Notes: a model not told the origin generated them from the letters alone. A stretch of DNA of 64,000 nucleotides from Flavobacterium ranwuense (GCF_004349315.1 NZ_SMLH01000005.1:1-64000), one strand, 5' to 3'; positions 8,961-18,796 are shown, counted from the stretch's first letter. Numbers and translations: made by a program.

Positions 8961-10211
8961 TTATCTGAAATCGTTTAATGCTCTTTCGATAATATCCAAA
9001 CATTCCTGAATTTGAGATTCTGTAATTACTAATGGTGGAGCTAAACGGATTTTATTACCATGTGTTGGTTTTGCCAACAATCCATATTCGCTGAATTTCA
9101 TACAAATATTCCAAGCCAAATCAGATTCTTCATCACAATTAATCACAATCGCATTCAATAATCCTTTACCTCTAACCAATGTGATTAATGAATTTCTAGA
9201 AGCAATCTCGTTAAGTCCGGTTCTTAAAACTTCCCCTAAGTAAGCGGCATTTTGTGCCAAATCTTCCTCTTTTACAACTTCAAGCGCAGCAATAGCGACA
9301 GCAGCAGCAATAGGATTTCCTCCAAAAGTAGAACCGTGTTGCCCAGGCTTAATGACATTCATAATGTGATCATTAGTCAAAACAGCCGAAACCGGATAAA
9401 CACCTCCCGAAATCGCTTTTCCTAAAATTAAAATATCCGGTTGTACATTTTCATGATTTACGGCTAATAATTTTCCTGTACGTGCAATTCCTGTTTGCAC
9501 TTCATCAGCAATAAATAAAACATTATGTGCTTCACAAAGCGCTTTAGTTTTTGCTAAATATCCTTCGGCAGGAACATAAACCCCCGCTTCTCCCTGAATT
9601 GGTTCCACTAAAAATCCTGCAATATTTTTGTTCGTTTTTAATACGTTTTCTAATGCTTCAACATCATCATATGGAATTTTGATAAATCCGGCTGTAAAAG
9701 GTCCAAAGTTTTTACGGGCACTTTCATCATTCGAAAATGAAATAATTGTTGTTGTTCTTCCGTGAAAATTGTTTTCACAAACGATAATTTGTGCTTCATT
9801 TTCAGGGATGCCTTTTATCTCATACGCCCATTTTCGACATAATTTCAAAGCTGTTTCAACCGCTTCAGCACCAGTATTCATGGGTAACACTTTATCGAAA
9901 CCAAAATACTTGGTCACATATTCTTCATACGGTCCCAGTTGATCATTATGAAAAGCACGTGAAGTCAATGTCAATGTTTGCGCTTGTTTTACCATGGCGC
10001 CAACAATTTTTGGGTGACAATGTCCCTGATTTACGGCAGAATAAGCCGATAAAAAATCATAATATTTTTTTCCGTCTACATCCCAAACATAAACACCTTC
10101 GCCTCTTTCTAAAACTACAGGTAAAGGATGGTAATTGTGAGCTCCATATTGATTCTCTTTTGCTATCAGCGCTTCAGATTTTGAAGAAAGGTTTTGTTCT
10201 GTATGTGTCAT
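8961..10211 (-). CDS. rocD: Ornithine aminotransferase
   Basis: This is a 416-aa class III aminotransferase. [14 protein letters not shown] is the PLP phosphate-binding region, [14 protein letters not shown] holds the cofactor-contacting Asp, and Lys265 in [10 protein letters not shown] forms the Schiff base. [15 protein letters not shown] is also typical. The enzyme converts ornithine and 2-oxoglutarate to glutamate semialdehyde and glutamate, continuing arginine breakdown after arginase. The gene is divergent from an Lrp/AsnC regulator, which is its probable controller. Confidence 0.95.
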   Translation of the reverse strand: MTHTEQNLSSKSEALIAKENQYGAHNYHPLPVVLERGEGVYVWDVDGKKYYDFLSAYSAVNQGHCHPKIVGAMVKQAQTLTLTSRAFHNDQLGPYEEYVTKYFGFDKVLPMNTGAEAVETALKLCRKWAYEIKGIPENEAQIIVCENNFHGRTTTIISFSNDESARKNFGPFTAGFIKIPYDDVEALENVLKTNKNIAGFLVEPIQGEAGVYVPAEGYLAKTKALCEAHNVLFIADEVQTGIARTGKLLAVNHENVQPDILILGKAISGGVYPVSAVLTNDHIMNVIKPGQHGSTFGGNPIAAAVAIAALEVVKEEDLAQNAAYLGEVLRTGLNEIASRNSLITLVRGKGLLNAIVINCDEESDLAWNICMKFSEYGLLAKPTHGNKIRLAPPLVITESQIQECLDIIERALNDFR

Positions 10212-10441
10212 GGTGTTTCTATTTTAATATAATAAAGCACAAAATTACTATTTTTTTTTAATTTACCAATAAAAATAAATATTTTGACTTTTAAAAAGAT
10301 ATTATTTAAAAATATTACTTTAATTTTGATTAAAAATAAGTCATTTTTAAATAATTAATTCGATTTACAGCTGCATTTCGAAATAAATAAAAATAAGTAC
10401 TTTTATACGAACACAAAAGCATCATTTATAATTAAAACAAT

Positions 10442-10894
10442 ATGGATATATTAGACGAATTTGATATCAATATTATCAAGGAATTAGAGAAAGACGGAAG
10501 AATGGCTTATTCTGCCATCGCAGCCAATCTGAAAATATCAAACACGATGGTGCATCAGCGCATCAATAGATTAACGGAACAAGGAATACTTACCGGAATA
10601 AAACCCGTGATTAATGAAAAGAAAATAGGTTATGATTGGGGATCTTTTACTGGAATTACCTTAAATAAAGATCAAGATTCTGACCGAATTATTGAAGAAT
10701 TGAAAAATATTCCGGAAATAACGGAATGCTATTACATCACCGGATCTTTTACCCTTTATATAAAAATCATTGCCAAAGATCATGAACACATGCGAAAAGT
10801 TCTTTATGAAAAAATAGACAATATTCCTGGAATTGCCAAAACCGATTCTATAATTGAACTCGGTTGTGCTTTTAAACGAAATGTAAGTCTCTAA
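10442..10894 (+). CDS. Lrp/AsnC family transcriptional regulator
   Basis: The 150-aa protein has an N-terminal helix-turn-helix (residues about 5-60, DGRMAYSAIAANLKIS then MVHQRINRL) and a C-terminal RAM domain ending in SIIELGCAFKRN. These regulators form octamers that sense amino acids. It is transcribed away from rocD with a 230-bp AT-rich spacer, so control of the arginine catabolic pair by arginine or ornithine is a reasonable inference. Confidence 0.88.
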   Translation: MDILDEFDINIIKELEKDGRMAYSAIAANLKISNTMVHQRINRLTEQGILTGIKPVINEKKIGYDWGSFTGITLNKDQDSDRIIEELKNIPEITECYYITGSFTLYIKIIAKDHEHMRKVLYEKIDNIPGIAKTDSIIELGCAFKRNVSL

Positions 10895-10911
10895 CATAAT
10901 ATTCCATAAAA

Positions 10912-13113
10912 ATGAAACACTTCAAGAACCATTTACCACTGGCAGTTTTAATTTTTTGCTTTAGTTTTCCAATGTTCTCACAAAACACGACAGCTGCAGC
11001 AATAGATAGGCTTAAAAAACTGGCGCAACAAGTGACCATCATCAGAGACAATTGGGGGATTGCACACGTATATGGTAAAACCGATGCTGATGCCGTTTTT
11101 GGAATGCTATATGCGCAATGTGAAGACGATTTCAAACGGATAGAAATGAATTATATCGAAAAATTGGGAAGACTTTCCGAAATCAAAGGACAATCTGTTT
11201 TGTATAATGATTTAGAAATTAAACTTTTGATTGATACCAATGAAGCGAAAGCTGATTATAAAAAAGCAGCGCCTTGGTTGAAAAAATTATTAAACAGTTA
11301 TGCCGACGGAATCAACTTTTACCTGCACAATCACCCCGAGGTCAAACCCGCTTTATTGACTCATTTTGAACCTTGGTATCCATTACTTTGGACGGACGGC
11401 AGTATTGGCGCCATAAGCACCGCCGGACTTACTACAGGAGAATTGAAAGCTTTTTATTCCGGAAACACAGATAAAGTGGCCTACATTGAACGAGAAAAAG
11501 ACGTGCAAACAGGCTCTAACGGATTTGCAATTGCACCTTCAAAAACTGCTTCGGGAAATGCTATTTTGTACATCAACCCGCACACTACGTTTTATTTCCG
11601 ACCTGAAATACAAATGAGCAGTGAAGAAGGATTGAGTGCATATGGAGCGGTAACTTGGGGTCAATTTTTTATTTACCAAGGGTTTAACGAAAACTGTGGT
11701 TGGATGCATACCTCATCAAATGTCGATGTCGCAGATATCTATGCTGAGAAAATCGTGACCAAAAACAACAAACTATTTTATGAATACGACAATAAATTAG
11801 TTCCCGTTATCGAAAAAAAAATAACCATCAAGTACCTAGAAAACGGAAAACTAATTCCTAAAACATTCAATACCTATTACACCAACCACGGACCAATTAT
11901 GGCCAAAAGAGACGGAAAATGGATTAGCTTAAAATCGAATAATCGTTCGATGAAAAGTCTGGAACAAAGTTGGGTAAGAACAAAATCAAAAGGATTTGAG
12001 GATTATAAAAAGGCAATGGATTTAAAAGCCAATACCTCAAACAATACCGTTTATGCCGATAAAGAAGGGAACATCGCATACTGGCATGGAAACTTTATTC
12101 CCATTCGAGACAAAAAACTGAATTGGTCAAAAGTGATGGACGGCACAACGTCGGTAACGCAGTGGAAAGGATTACATGAAGTTTCTGAAACGGTTCATTC
12201 CTACAATCCCACAAACGGCTGGCTGCAAAATTGTAATTCTACACCTTATACAGTAGCTGGTGATAATAGTCCAAAAGAGGAAAACTACTTGCCTTACATG
12301 GCTCCCGATGGAGAAAGTTTCAGAGGCCTAAATGCTATTCGATTATTAAGCAAAGGCAATACCTATACATTAGACAAAGTAATTGCCGATGGTTATGACA
12401 CAAAACTGACAGCCTTTGAGTTTTTAATTCCATCCTTGGTTGCCAGTTTCGAAAAAAACATCAGTAAAGACAATGTCCTTTATTCCGAATTATTGGGACC
12501 AATAACCTTATTGAAAAATTGGGATTATTATGCACAAGAAAATTCTGTGGCCACAACACTAGCTGTAGAATGGGGATATAAATTAGACCCAATTATTCAA
12601 AAAGTGTACATCGATGAAGGCGATATGGATCAAGTTGAAAACACCCTAAATTTTGCAAAAATCGCTACACCAGACCAATTGGTGCCTCAACTACAAATGG
12701 TGATAAACGAATTGAAAAGCAAATTTGGAACCTGGCAAATTCCTTGGGGAGAAATCAACCGTTTCCAGAGAACTTCCGGTGACATTACTATGATATACAA
12801 TGATGCCTTGGAAAGTTTACCTATTAGTTATGGGCCGGCGCTTTGGGGTAGTTTACCGGCTTTTAAAAGTAATTATCAAAAAGACACCAAAAAGCGCTAC
12901 GGAACTAACGGAAACAGTTTTGTGTGCGCGGTAGAATTTGGAACAAAAATAAAAGCAAAATCATTACTGGCAGGCGGAAACAGCGGAGATCCAACATCAA
13001 AACATTTTTACGATCAAGCTGAAATGTATAGAAAAGGACAATTCAAAGATGTATTATTCTATAAAGATGATGTTCAAAAAAATGCCGAAAAGACCTATCA
13101 TCCCGGTGAATAG
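10912..13113 (+). CDS. Penicillin acylase family Ntn-hydrolase, secreted
   Basis: This 733-aa precursor has a Sec signal peptide (hydrophobic segment ending MFSQ near residue 24). The alpha-chain motif RDNWGIAHVYG is followed by the autoprocessing site GSNGFAIAPSKT, where Ser202 would become the N-terminal nucleophile of the beta-chain. Members hydrolyse amide bonds of acylated amino acids, beta-lactams, lipopeptides or acyl-homoserine lactones; the substrate cannot be told from sequence. It follows the Lrp-type regulator by 17 bp, so the two may be co-transcribed. Confidence 0.87.
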   Translation: MKHFKNHLPLAVLIFCFSFPMFSQNTTAAAIDRLKKLAQQVTIIRDNWGIAHVYGKTDADAVFGMLYAQCEDDFKRIEMNYIEKLGRLSEIKGQSVLYNDLEIKLLIDTNEAKADYKKAAPWLKKLLNSYADGINFYLHNHPEVKPALLTHFEPWYPLLWTDGSIGAISTAGLTTGELKAFYSGNTDKVAYIEREKDVQTGSNGFAIAPSKTASGNAILYINPHTTFYFRPEIQMSSEEGLSAYGAVTWGQFFIYQGFNENCGWMHTSSNVDVADIYAEKIVTKNNKLFYEYDNKLVPVIEKKITIKYLENGKLIPKTFNTYYTNHGPIMAKRDGKWISLKSNNRSMKSLEQSWVRTKSKGFEDYKKAMDLKANTSNNTVYADKEGNIAYWHGNFIPIRDKKLNWSKVMDGTTSVTQWKGLHEVSETVHSYNPTNGWLQNCNSTPYTVAGDNSPKEENYLPYMAPDGESFRGLNAIRLLSKGNTYTLDKVIADGYDTKLTAFEFLIPSLVASFEKNISKDNVLYSELLGPITLLKNWDYYAQENSVATTLAVEWGYKLDPIIQKVYIDEGDMDQVENTLNFAKIATPDQLVPQLQMVINELKSKFGTWQIPWGEINRFQRTSGDITMIYNDALESLPISYGPALWGSLPAFKSNYQKDTKKRYGTNGNSFVCAVEFGTKIKAKSLLAGGNSGDPTSKHFYDQAEMYRKGQFKDVLFYKDDVQKNAEKTYHPGE

Positions 13114-13228
13114 TTATTTTATGCCTTAACAATCAAAATTAAGTATTCCGTTATAAAAGAAAAAAAATTATAGTACCCCCTTTATGGCAAATTATTTAAG
13201 ATATTTGTGTAACATAAACAAAACAAAT

Positions 13229-13999
13229 ATGAAAAATATTTTCTTTTTCCTTTTAGGATTTCTATTGTTTTCCAATGGCTCATTTGCACAATTGAAATCC
13301 GTTAAATACACTGATGGTGTTCAAAAATTAAATGGCTTATCCATTGTTCCAAAAAAAGGCAGCAAAACTAAACCTGGAATTCTTATACTTCCGGCTTGGA
13401 AAGGAATCGATATACACGCAAAACAATCAGCTGAGAAATTGTCAAGCTTGGGATATTATGCATTTGTAGCTGATATTTATGGCGAAGGAAACTACCCAAC
13501 AAACACTCAAGAAGCTGGAAAGCAAGCCGGTTTTTACAAAAACAATGTAGCAGATTATCAAAGACGCATTCAACTCTCTTTAGATCAATTAGTAAAAGCA
13601 GGTGCAAATCCAGATAATATTGTTGTGATAGGCTACTGTTTTGGCGGAACTGGTGTTCTCGAAGCAGCAAGAGCAGGAATGAAAATTCGAGGAGCAGTTT
13701 CTTTTCACGGTGGTTTAGGACGTGATGCTTCAAGAGTAAACATTCCTATCGCTGCAAAAATTTTAGTGCTTCACGGCGCAGATGACACTTATGTTCCAGC
13801 TGCAGAAGTAGCCGCTTTTCAACAAGAAATGAGAGATACAAAAGCAGATTGGGAAATGATTTATTACGCTAATTCAGTTCATGCTTTTACAGATCCTGAA
13901 GCAGGAAACGATAATTCTAAAGGAGCAGCTTACAACGAAAAAGCAGCTAAACGCTCTTGGGAACGCATGAATTCTTTCTTAAAAGAAGTTTTGAAATAA
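13229..13999 (+). CDS. Dienelactone hydrolase family protein, secreted
   Basis: From ATG at 13229 the protein has 256 aa and starts with a clean signal peptide (MKNIFFF to SFAQ). The in-frame ATG at 13184 would add 15 residues in front of it and is less likely. The alpha/beta-hydrolase triad of the DLH type is visible: Cys137 in GYCFGG, Asp185 or Asp186 in HGADDTYVP and His218 in SVHAFTD. DLH enzymes open lactone rings or cleave esters. The periplasmic location makes the physiological substrate uncertain. Confidence 0.88.
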   Translation: MKNIFFFLLGFLLFSNGSFAQLKSVKYTDGVQKLNGLSIVPKKGSKTKPGILILPAWKGIDIHAKQSAEKLSSLGYYAFVADIYGEGNYPTNTQEAGKQAGFYKNNVADYQRRIQLSLDQLVKAGANPDNIVVIGYCFGGTGVLEAARAGMKIRGAVSFHGGLGRDASRVNIPIAAKILVLHGADDTYVPAAEVAAFQQEMRDTKADWEMIYYANSVHAFTDPEAGNDNSKGAAYNEKAAKRSWERMNSFLKEVLK

Positions 14000-14019
14000 T
14001 TTATTAAATATAATTTTTT

Positions 14020-14098
14020 AAAAACAGTATAAGTTCGGTTTTTTTGTTAGTTTTATAGATTGAAATTCAATAAAAAGTCTAGAATTCATACTGTTTTT
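14020..14098. repeat. 11-bp inverted repeat flanking the leader of the DUF3667 gene
   Basis: AAAAACAGTAT at 14020-14030 and ATACTGTTTTT at 14088-14098 are exact reverse complements separated by 57 bp. The right arm ends two bases before the ATG at 14101. It could be the terminator of the upstream gene in part, or a leader structure. Confidence 0.4.
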
Positions 14099-14100
14099 TT

Positions 14101-15114
14101 ATGTCAAAAAGTAAAATCAGAAACGACAAAACCTGTCTCAATTGCAGATATGTGGTAGAAAATAGATTCTGTCCTAATTGTGGACAAGAAAATACTGACA
14201 CCCGAAAGACGTTTCATCACCTCTTTATTCATTTTTTTGAGGATTTAACTCACTATGAAAATGCTTTTTGGAGAACCATAAAAAATCTTTTATTCAAACC
14301 TTCAGCGCTGACTAAGGAATACCTTTCCGGAAAACGATTGTCTTATTTGGCTCCAGTTAGATTGTACATCTTTATAAGTTTTATCACGTTCCTATTAATT
14401 GCCATTTTCCCCAGTGAAATCAATTCACCAGAAAAAAACCTCGAAAAGGAATCTACCATTACCACTAAAAACAAATCATTTCAGAATACCATATCCCAAA
14501 ATGATTCACTTAAAAAAAGCCAAACTGCTTCAAAAGAGGATGGCGAGTTAATAAAGTTTGGATATGATTCCGTGGAACAATTGGACTCTATTCAAAAAAA
14601 TGCACCCAAATCAGAAAAGATGTCCGATTTTAACTATTGGATTAATAAAAAAATCCAAATAGTTAAAGAAAAAAATACACAAAGCGAAATTATTGAAAAA
14701 TTCATAAGCTCCTTTACCCATAATTTACCAAAAGTCCTTTTTGTTTTCATGCCTATATTTGCCTTTTTTCTGTGGCTTTTCCACAACAAGAAACGCTGGT
14801 ATTACTTTGATCATGGTATTTTTACATTACATTACTTTTCTTTTTTATTATTGATCTTTTTGGTATTGTTCCTAATTAACAAAGGATTGTCACCATTTGC
14901 AGAATTAAGCCTTGTTTCTTTCATACAGATAATCAGTAATTTCATAGGAATCGGATGGATGATTTATTATTTCTTTCCGGCACACCATCGTTTTTATGGT
15001 GAGACACGCTTCATTTCATTTATAAAAAGCAGCCTGCTGTTTTTCATTAACTTCATACTAATCATAATTATAGTATCACTTTTTGCCATTTATACATTTA
15101 TCAATTTACATTAA
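14101..15114 (+). CDS. DUF3667 domain membrane protein
   Basis: This 337-aa protein begins with a zinc-ribbon-like CLNCRY...FCPNCGQ pair of CxxC knuckles. The DUF3667 core follows (HHLFIHFFEDLTHYENAFWRTI, then KPSALTKEYLSGKRLSYLAPVRLY). There is one transmembrane segment near residue 90, a long polar loop rich in Lys/Ser (about residues 115-205) and three or four C-terminal transmembrane segments. The family is widespread in Bacteroidota and has no assigned function. It ends six bases before the peptidase gene. Confidence 0.82.
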   Translation: MSKSKIRNDKTCLNCRYVVENRFCPNCGQENTDTRKTFHHLFIHFFEDLTHYENAFWRTIKNLLFKPSALTKEYLSGKRLSYLAPVRLYIFISFITFLLIAIFPSEINSPEKNLEKESTITTKNKSFQNTISQNDSLKKSQTASKEDGELIKFGYDSVEQLDSIQKNAPKSEKMSDFNYWINKKIQIVKEKNTQSEIIEKFISSFTHNLPKVLFVFMPIFAFFLWLFHNKKRWYYFDHGIFTLHYFSFLLLIFLVLFLINKGLSPFAELSLVSFIQIISNFIGIGWMIYYFFPAHHRFYGETRFISFIKSSLLFFINFILIIIIVSLFAIYTFINLH

Positions 15115-15119
15115 ACAAT

Positions 15120-16133
15120 ATGAAAAAAATCCCTTTATTAGGTCTACTGGTAGTTTTGACCATAAGCTGTACCACTCAAAAAATTAGTACAGCAAATACC
15201 GACCCTACAAAATACATGAATACAATTACCGCTGACGAATTAAAAACACACCTTTACATTGTAGCTTCAGATGAAATGGAAGGACGTGAGACAGGATCTG
15301 TGGGACAAAAGAAAGCAGGTGTTTACCTCATCGATCAATATAAGAAAAACTCCGTTCCCTTTCCTACTGGTGCTTCTGACTATTACCAAAAAATTCCGGC
15401 TGCTTTCTTAAATGCAAAACGCAATGAAAACTTACCGGATTCCGAAAACATTTGGGCCTATATTGAAGGTTCTGAGAAACCAAATGAAGTGCTTGTGATT
15501 TCTGCCCATTACGATCACGTAGGCGCAAAAAATGGAGAGATTTATAACGGCGCTGATGATGATGGTTCAGGAACAGTTGCTTTACTTGAAATTGCCCAAG
15601 CATTTCAAATCGCTAAAAAAGAAGGACACGGTCCAAAACGCTCCGTGCTGTTCCTTCACGTTACCGGAGAAGAACATGGCTTGCATGGCTCCCGATATTA
15701 CTCAGAAAATCCTTTGTTTCCTTTAGCGAACACTATTACAGATATCAATATTGACATGATAGGCCGTCGTGATGAAGCACATGCTGACAGCAATAATTAC
15801 GTATACGTTATTGGCGCAAACCGATTATCAACTGATTTAGATAACATTTGTACCCTTGCAAACGCTAAATACACAAATTTGGTTTTAGATTACAAATACA
15901 ATGATCCAAAAGATCCAAACCATTTCTATGAGCGCTCTGATCATTACAACTTTGCTAAAAACGGAGTTCCTTCTGTATTCCTTTTTAATGGTGTGCATGC
16001 TGATTATCACAAACCAACGGACAGTCCGGACAAAATTGAATACGACGCGTTAACAAAAAGAGCTCAATTTGCATTTGTAACCGCTTGGGAACTGGCAAAC
16101 CGTACCGAAAGACCTATCGTAGATAAAAAATAG
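15120..16133 (+). CDS. M28 family zinc aminopeptidase, lipoprotein
   Basis: The 337-aa protein has a lipoprotein signal (lipobox ISC near residue 17). The co-catalytic zinc site of M28 peptidases is complete: SAHYDH, NGADDDGSGT, TGEEHGLHGS with the catalytic Glu pair, NIDMIG and a late HADYHKPTD. It probably trims peptides at the cell envelope, releasing N-terminal residues. It is close behind the DUF3667 gene, suggesting co-transcription, though a functional link is not evident. Confidence 0.9.
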   Translation: MKKIPLLGLLVVLTISCTTQKISTANTDPTKYMNTITADELKTHLYIVASDEMEGRETGSVGQKKAGVYLIDQYKKNSVPFPTGASDYYQKIPAAFLNAKRNENLPDSENIWAYIEGSEKPNEVLVISAHYDHVGAKNGEIYNGADDDGSGTVALLEIAQAFQIAKKEGHGPKRSVLFLHVTGEEHGLHGSRYYSENPLFPLANTITDINIDMIGRRDEAHADSNNYVYVIGANRLSTDLDNICTLANAKYTNLVLDYKYNDPKDPNHFYERSDHYNFAKNGVPSVFLFNGVHADYHKPTDSPDKIEYDALTKRAQFAFVTAWELANRTERPIVDKK

Positions 16134-16140
16134 ATTGAGC

Positions 16141-16265
16141 ATTTGGGCACATCCACGCTTTCACTAGCGTTTCAGCGTGGTCAGGCTATTCGTTACAATC
16201 TTTTCTATCCCTTCAGGGTAAAACCCTGAAAGGATAGAAAAGGATTTCCACTGCTATCCCTTGTG
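16141..16265. repeat. Composite palindromic intergenic element
   Basis: Two hairpins lie side by side. CCACGCT (16153-16159) pairs with AGCGTGG (16174-16180), and a stem of about 21 bp pairs 16199-16219 with 16223-16244 around a 3-base loop. The sequence between and around them (CAGGCTATTCG, GGATTTCCACTGC) resembles intergenic palindromic repeats I recall from Flavobacterium genomes. No second copy was found in the window. Confidence 0.55.
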
Positions 16266-16282
16266 CAAACCCAATAAAAAAA

Positions 16283-16314
16283 GAGCTTTGAATCACTTCA
16301 AAGCTCTTTTTTTT
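16283..16314. terminator. Terminator between M28 peptidase and histidine kinase
   Basis: GAGCTTTGAA (16283-16292) pairs perfectly with TTCAAAGCTC (16297-16306) and is followed by eight T. A-tracts on the other side make it bidirectional, matching the convergent genes. Confidence 0.85.
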
Positions 16315-16327
16315 GGTCAATTATTTT

Positions 16328-17524
16328 TTAAACTCTTTCGTCAAATTCTATTTTATCTGCACAATCAATTTTATTTAAAGGTTCCTCAAGAGGCAACGTA
16401 AAATAAAAAGAAGAGCCTATTCCTTCAATACTTTCAACCCATATTTCACCACCGTTTTTTTCTAAAAATCCTTTCACTAATAATAATCCTATCCCGGCAC
16501 CTTTGTTTTCTATCCTTGCTTTTGAAAGTATATTCACTTGTGGTGTAAAAAGTTTGTCTTGGATTTCCTTAGACATACCTACACCGGAATCCTTTATTTG
16601 AACTATTATTTTATCATCATTAATTTTTGCAGAAACGGCAACTTCTCCTCCTGGTAGTGAATGCTTAATAGCATTAGAAACTATATTTTGGATAACAGAG
16701 AGTAACATTTTTCCATCTGCAAAAACGCTGGTATTCTCTTTAATATCATGATGCAGATTTATTGTATTTAAAGAAGCAGTATCATTTAGTGTATCAAAAA
16801 CTTTTTGTACATACTCAACAAGCTCAATTTTCCGTGGAGAAAACACTTCTGCCGCGTATTTTATTCTCGCCCACTCGACTAAGTAGTCTAACATATTTAA
16901 CTCATCTACTGATCCTTTGTAAAGAAGCTCGAGCATTTCTTTAATTGTATCCGGCTTCATCCTTTCGAAATTTGATTTCAAATATCCTGTTGTAGCAATA
17001 ATACTGGATAATGGACTTCTCAAATCATGCGAAAGTATAGCAAGAACACTTTCTTTATGTGTATTTAGATCTTCCAGATCTTTTACATATTTTTTTATGG
17101 CATCTTCAGATTTCTTTCTTTCGGTTAAGTCGCGAAGGATTTTAACATATCCTAATAGCGCTCCATCTATTCCTGTAAGTGGAAAAACCAAACCATAAGC
17201 ATAAAACTCACTCTTGTCTTTACAAATATGCCATCTGTTATCTGTTGCTCTTCCTTCTTTTAACGCCGTTTCAATTTCATTTTTAGGAATACCATTTTGT
17301 TTGTCTTCTTCTCTAAAAATTATATCAAAATGTTCTCCTATAATTTCATCTGATTCATAACCAAAGATTTTTGATGCTCCGGAACTCCAGCTATTAATTA
17401 TAAATTCATTGTCAAGAGTAAAAATCGAATAATCTTGTAAACTATCTATTATTTGGCTGTAAAACTCAGCTGTTGGAATGTAATTACTTTTAAGAATTTT
17501 AGAATTAATTTTCTCGTTTTCCAT
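16328..17524 (-). CDS. PAS-domain sensor histidine kinase
   Basis: The 398-aa protein has no transmembrane segment. A PAS/PAC module (residues about 20-135, with GYVKILRDLTERK) is followed by a HisKA helix with the phospho-acceptor in LSHDLRSPLSS. An HATPase domain follows, with NAIKHS, DSGVGMS and GAGIGLLLVK. It is an orphan cytosolic kinase with no response regulator nearby. The signal is probably sensed by the PAS domain. The gene is isolated, with terminators on both sides. Confidence 0.9.
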   Translation of the reverse strand: MENEKINSKILKSNYIPTAEFYSQIIDSLQDYSIFTLDNEFIINSWSSGASKIFGYESDEIIGEHFDIIFREEDKQNGIPKNEIETALKEGRATDNRWHICKDKSEFYAYGLVFPLTGIDGALLGYVKILRDLTERKKSEDAIKKYVKDLEDLNTHKESVLAILSHDLRSPLSSIIATTGYLKSNFERMKPDTIKEMLELLYKGSVDELNMLDYLVEWARIKYAAEVFSPRKIELVEYVQKVFDTLNDTASLNTINLHHDIKENTSVFADGKMLLSVIQNIVSNAIKHSLPGGEVAVSAKINDDKIIVQIKDSGVGMSKEIQDKLFTPQVNILSKARIENKGAGIGLLLVKGFLEKNGGEIWVESIEGIGSSFYFTLPLEEPLNKIDCADKIEFDERV

Positions 17525-17797
17525 TAAATGATGTAAATAATATTTAAAATTTTGAAAGCTTATTTTCGGTTGATTTAACTACACAATGCTTTCAAAGATA
17601 CACAAAAGAAAATACGATTTCTGTAAAACACAGAATATAACCCTTAACGGGAGAATGTACGGCCTAAAAGCTATTATCTTAATTTATTTGATAATGAAAT
17701 CCTACATGACTTCTATGATTGCACTGTGATACTATTTCCTTTTACAATATTCAAGCCAATAAAATATCACTTATAATCTCACGAAACTTTATCCCAC

Positions 17798-17828
17798 AAA
17801 AAAAGCCTCGAATTTCTTCGAAGCTTTT
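17798..17828 (-). terminator. Terminator of tRNA-His
   Basis: Read on the minus strand, AAAGCTTCGAA and TTCGAGGCTTT form a stem with a GAAA loop, followed by a T run. It begins nine bases after the 3' end of the tRNA. Confidence 0.7.
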
Positions 17829-17836
17829 GCTTTCTG

Positions 17837-17911
17837 GGTGGGAGACGGGGCTCGAACCCGCGACCCTCGGTACCACAAACCGATGCTCTAACCAACTGAG
17901 CTACAACCACC
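17837..17911 (-). tRNA. tRNA-His (anticodon GTG)
   Basis: The minus strand folds into a cloverleaf. D arm GCTC/GAGC, anticodon stem TCGGT/ACCGA with loop TTGTGGT, variable loop GGGTC, and T arm GCGGG/CCCGT with loop TTCGAGC. The anticodon GTG specifies histidine, and an encoded G at position -1 opposite C73 is the histidine identity element. The acceptor stem has two internal mismatches (positions 5 and 6). CCA is not encoded. Confidence 0.9.
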
Positions 17912-17985
17912 ATTTGCTTAGCGGTGGCAAATATACGACATAAGTTTACTTCTGCAAATATTTTTTTTAAAAAATTACATGAAAT

Positions 17986-18702
17986 TTATATCAAATCTCC
18001 TAAGCTATTGACTGCCAAATATCTTTCTACAGTAAAACCTTCCGCATGATCGACTCCAGTGAGCCTTCCTAAATCTCTGGAACGGTAATTCAGGCTTTCT
18101 AAGAAGTTTTTACTGGTTATTGGTGACTCCGGTTCATTGGAATTGGCATCATAAAACTGAGAACCGTAAGCCAAAATAGATTCTATTTTTTTATCGGTGA
18201 AACCTGTAATATCAACCACAAAATCCGGCTCTATATTTTTCCACTGTATGTAATGGTAGACTAATTTTGGTCTCCAAGCAGTTTGTTTCTCCCCTTCTAA
18301 TGTAGTTTCAATTTTCATCAATCCAGATAAAAAACAAGCATCCGAAACCAATTTACTTCCCTTTTTATGATCAATATGACGGTCATCAATCGCATTACAC
18401 AAAACAATTTCCGGTTTATACTTTCGAATCATTTTTATGATTTCCAGTTGGTGCTTTTCATCATTTACAAAAAACCCATCTCGCATTTCTAAATTTTCAC
18501 GTGCTGAAACACCCAGAATTTTGGCAGCAGCATTCGCTTCCTGATCTCTGATTTCAGCTGAACCGCGCGTTCCCAGTTCGCCACGAGTCAAATCTATAAT
18601 CCCAACCGTTTTTCCCAAGGAGATTTCTTTTAAAATGGTTCCTGCGCAACCCAATTCCACATCATCAGGATGCGCACCAAAAGCCAATATATCTAATTTC
18701 AT
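17986..18702 (-). CDS. bshB1: Bacillithiol biosynthesis deacetylase BshB1
   Basis: This is a 238-aa PIG-L family zinc deacetylase. The metal-binding AHPDD motif (residues 10-14) and DDRHIDHKKGS are present, and the length and GELGTRGS stretch fit the BshB1 subgroup. It removes acetate from GlcNAc-malate, the second step of bacillithiol synthesis. The bshA and bshC genes are not in the window. The 5' leader consists of decamer repeats. Confidence 0.9.
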   Translation of the reverse strand: MKLDILAFGAHPDDVELGCAGTILKEISLGKTVGIIDLTRGELGTRGSAEIRDQEANAAAKILGVSARENLEMRDGFFVNDEKHQLEIIKMIRKYKPEIVLCNAIDDRHIDHKKGSKLVSDACFLSGLMKIETTLEGEKQTAWRPKLVYHYIQWKNIEPDFVVDITGFTDKKIESILAYGSQFYDANSNEPESPITSKNFLESLNYRSRDLGRLTGVDHAEGFTVERYLAVNSLGDLI

Positions 18703-18730
18703 TTTATTACTCTTTATTACTCTTTATTAC
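18702..18730. repeat. Tandem decamer repeat upstream of bshB1
   Basis: TCTTTATTAC occurs twice in tandem at 18711-18730 and is preceded by a partial third unit TTTTATTAC. The tract abuts the bshB1 start codon on the minus strand. Confidence 0.6.
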
Positions 18731-18796
18731 TTATTGCTATCATTATTGAATCACAATATCTTATTATTAACATTCACTTCTCACTATTCACTCCTC

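Noticed and set aside
17719..17943. 74-aa open frame on the plus strand
   Set aside because: It is the antisense of tRNA-His. The translated sequence is the well-known tRNA artefact.
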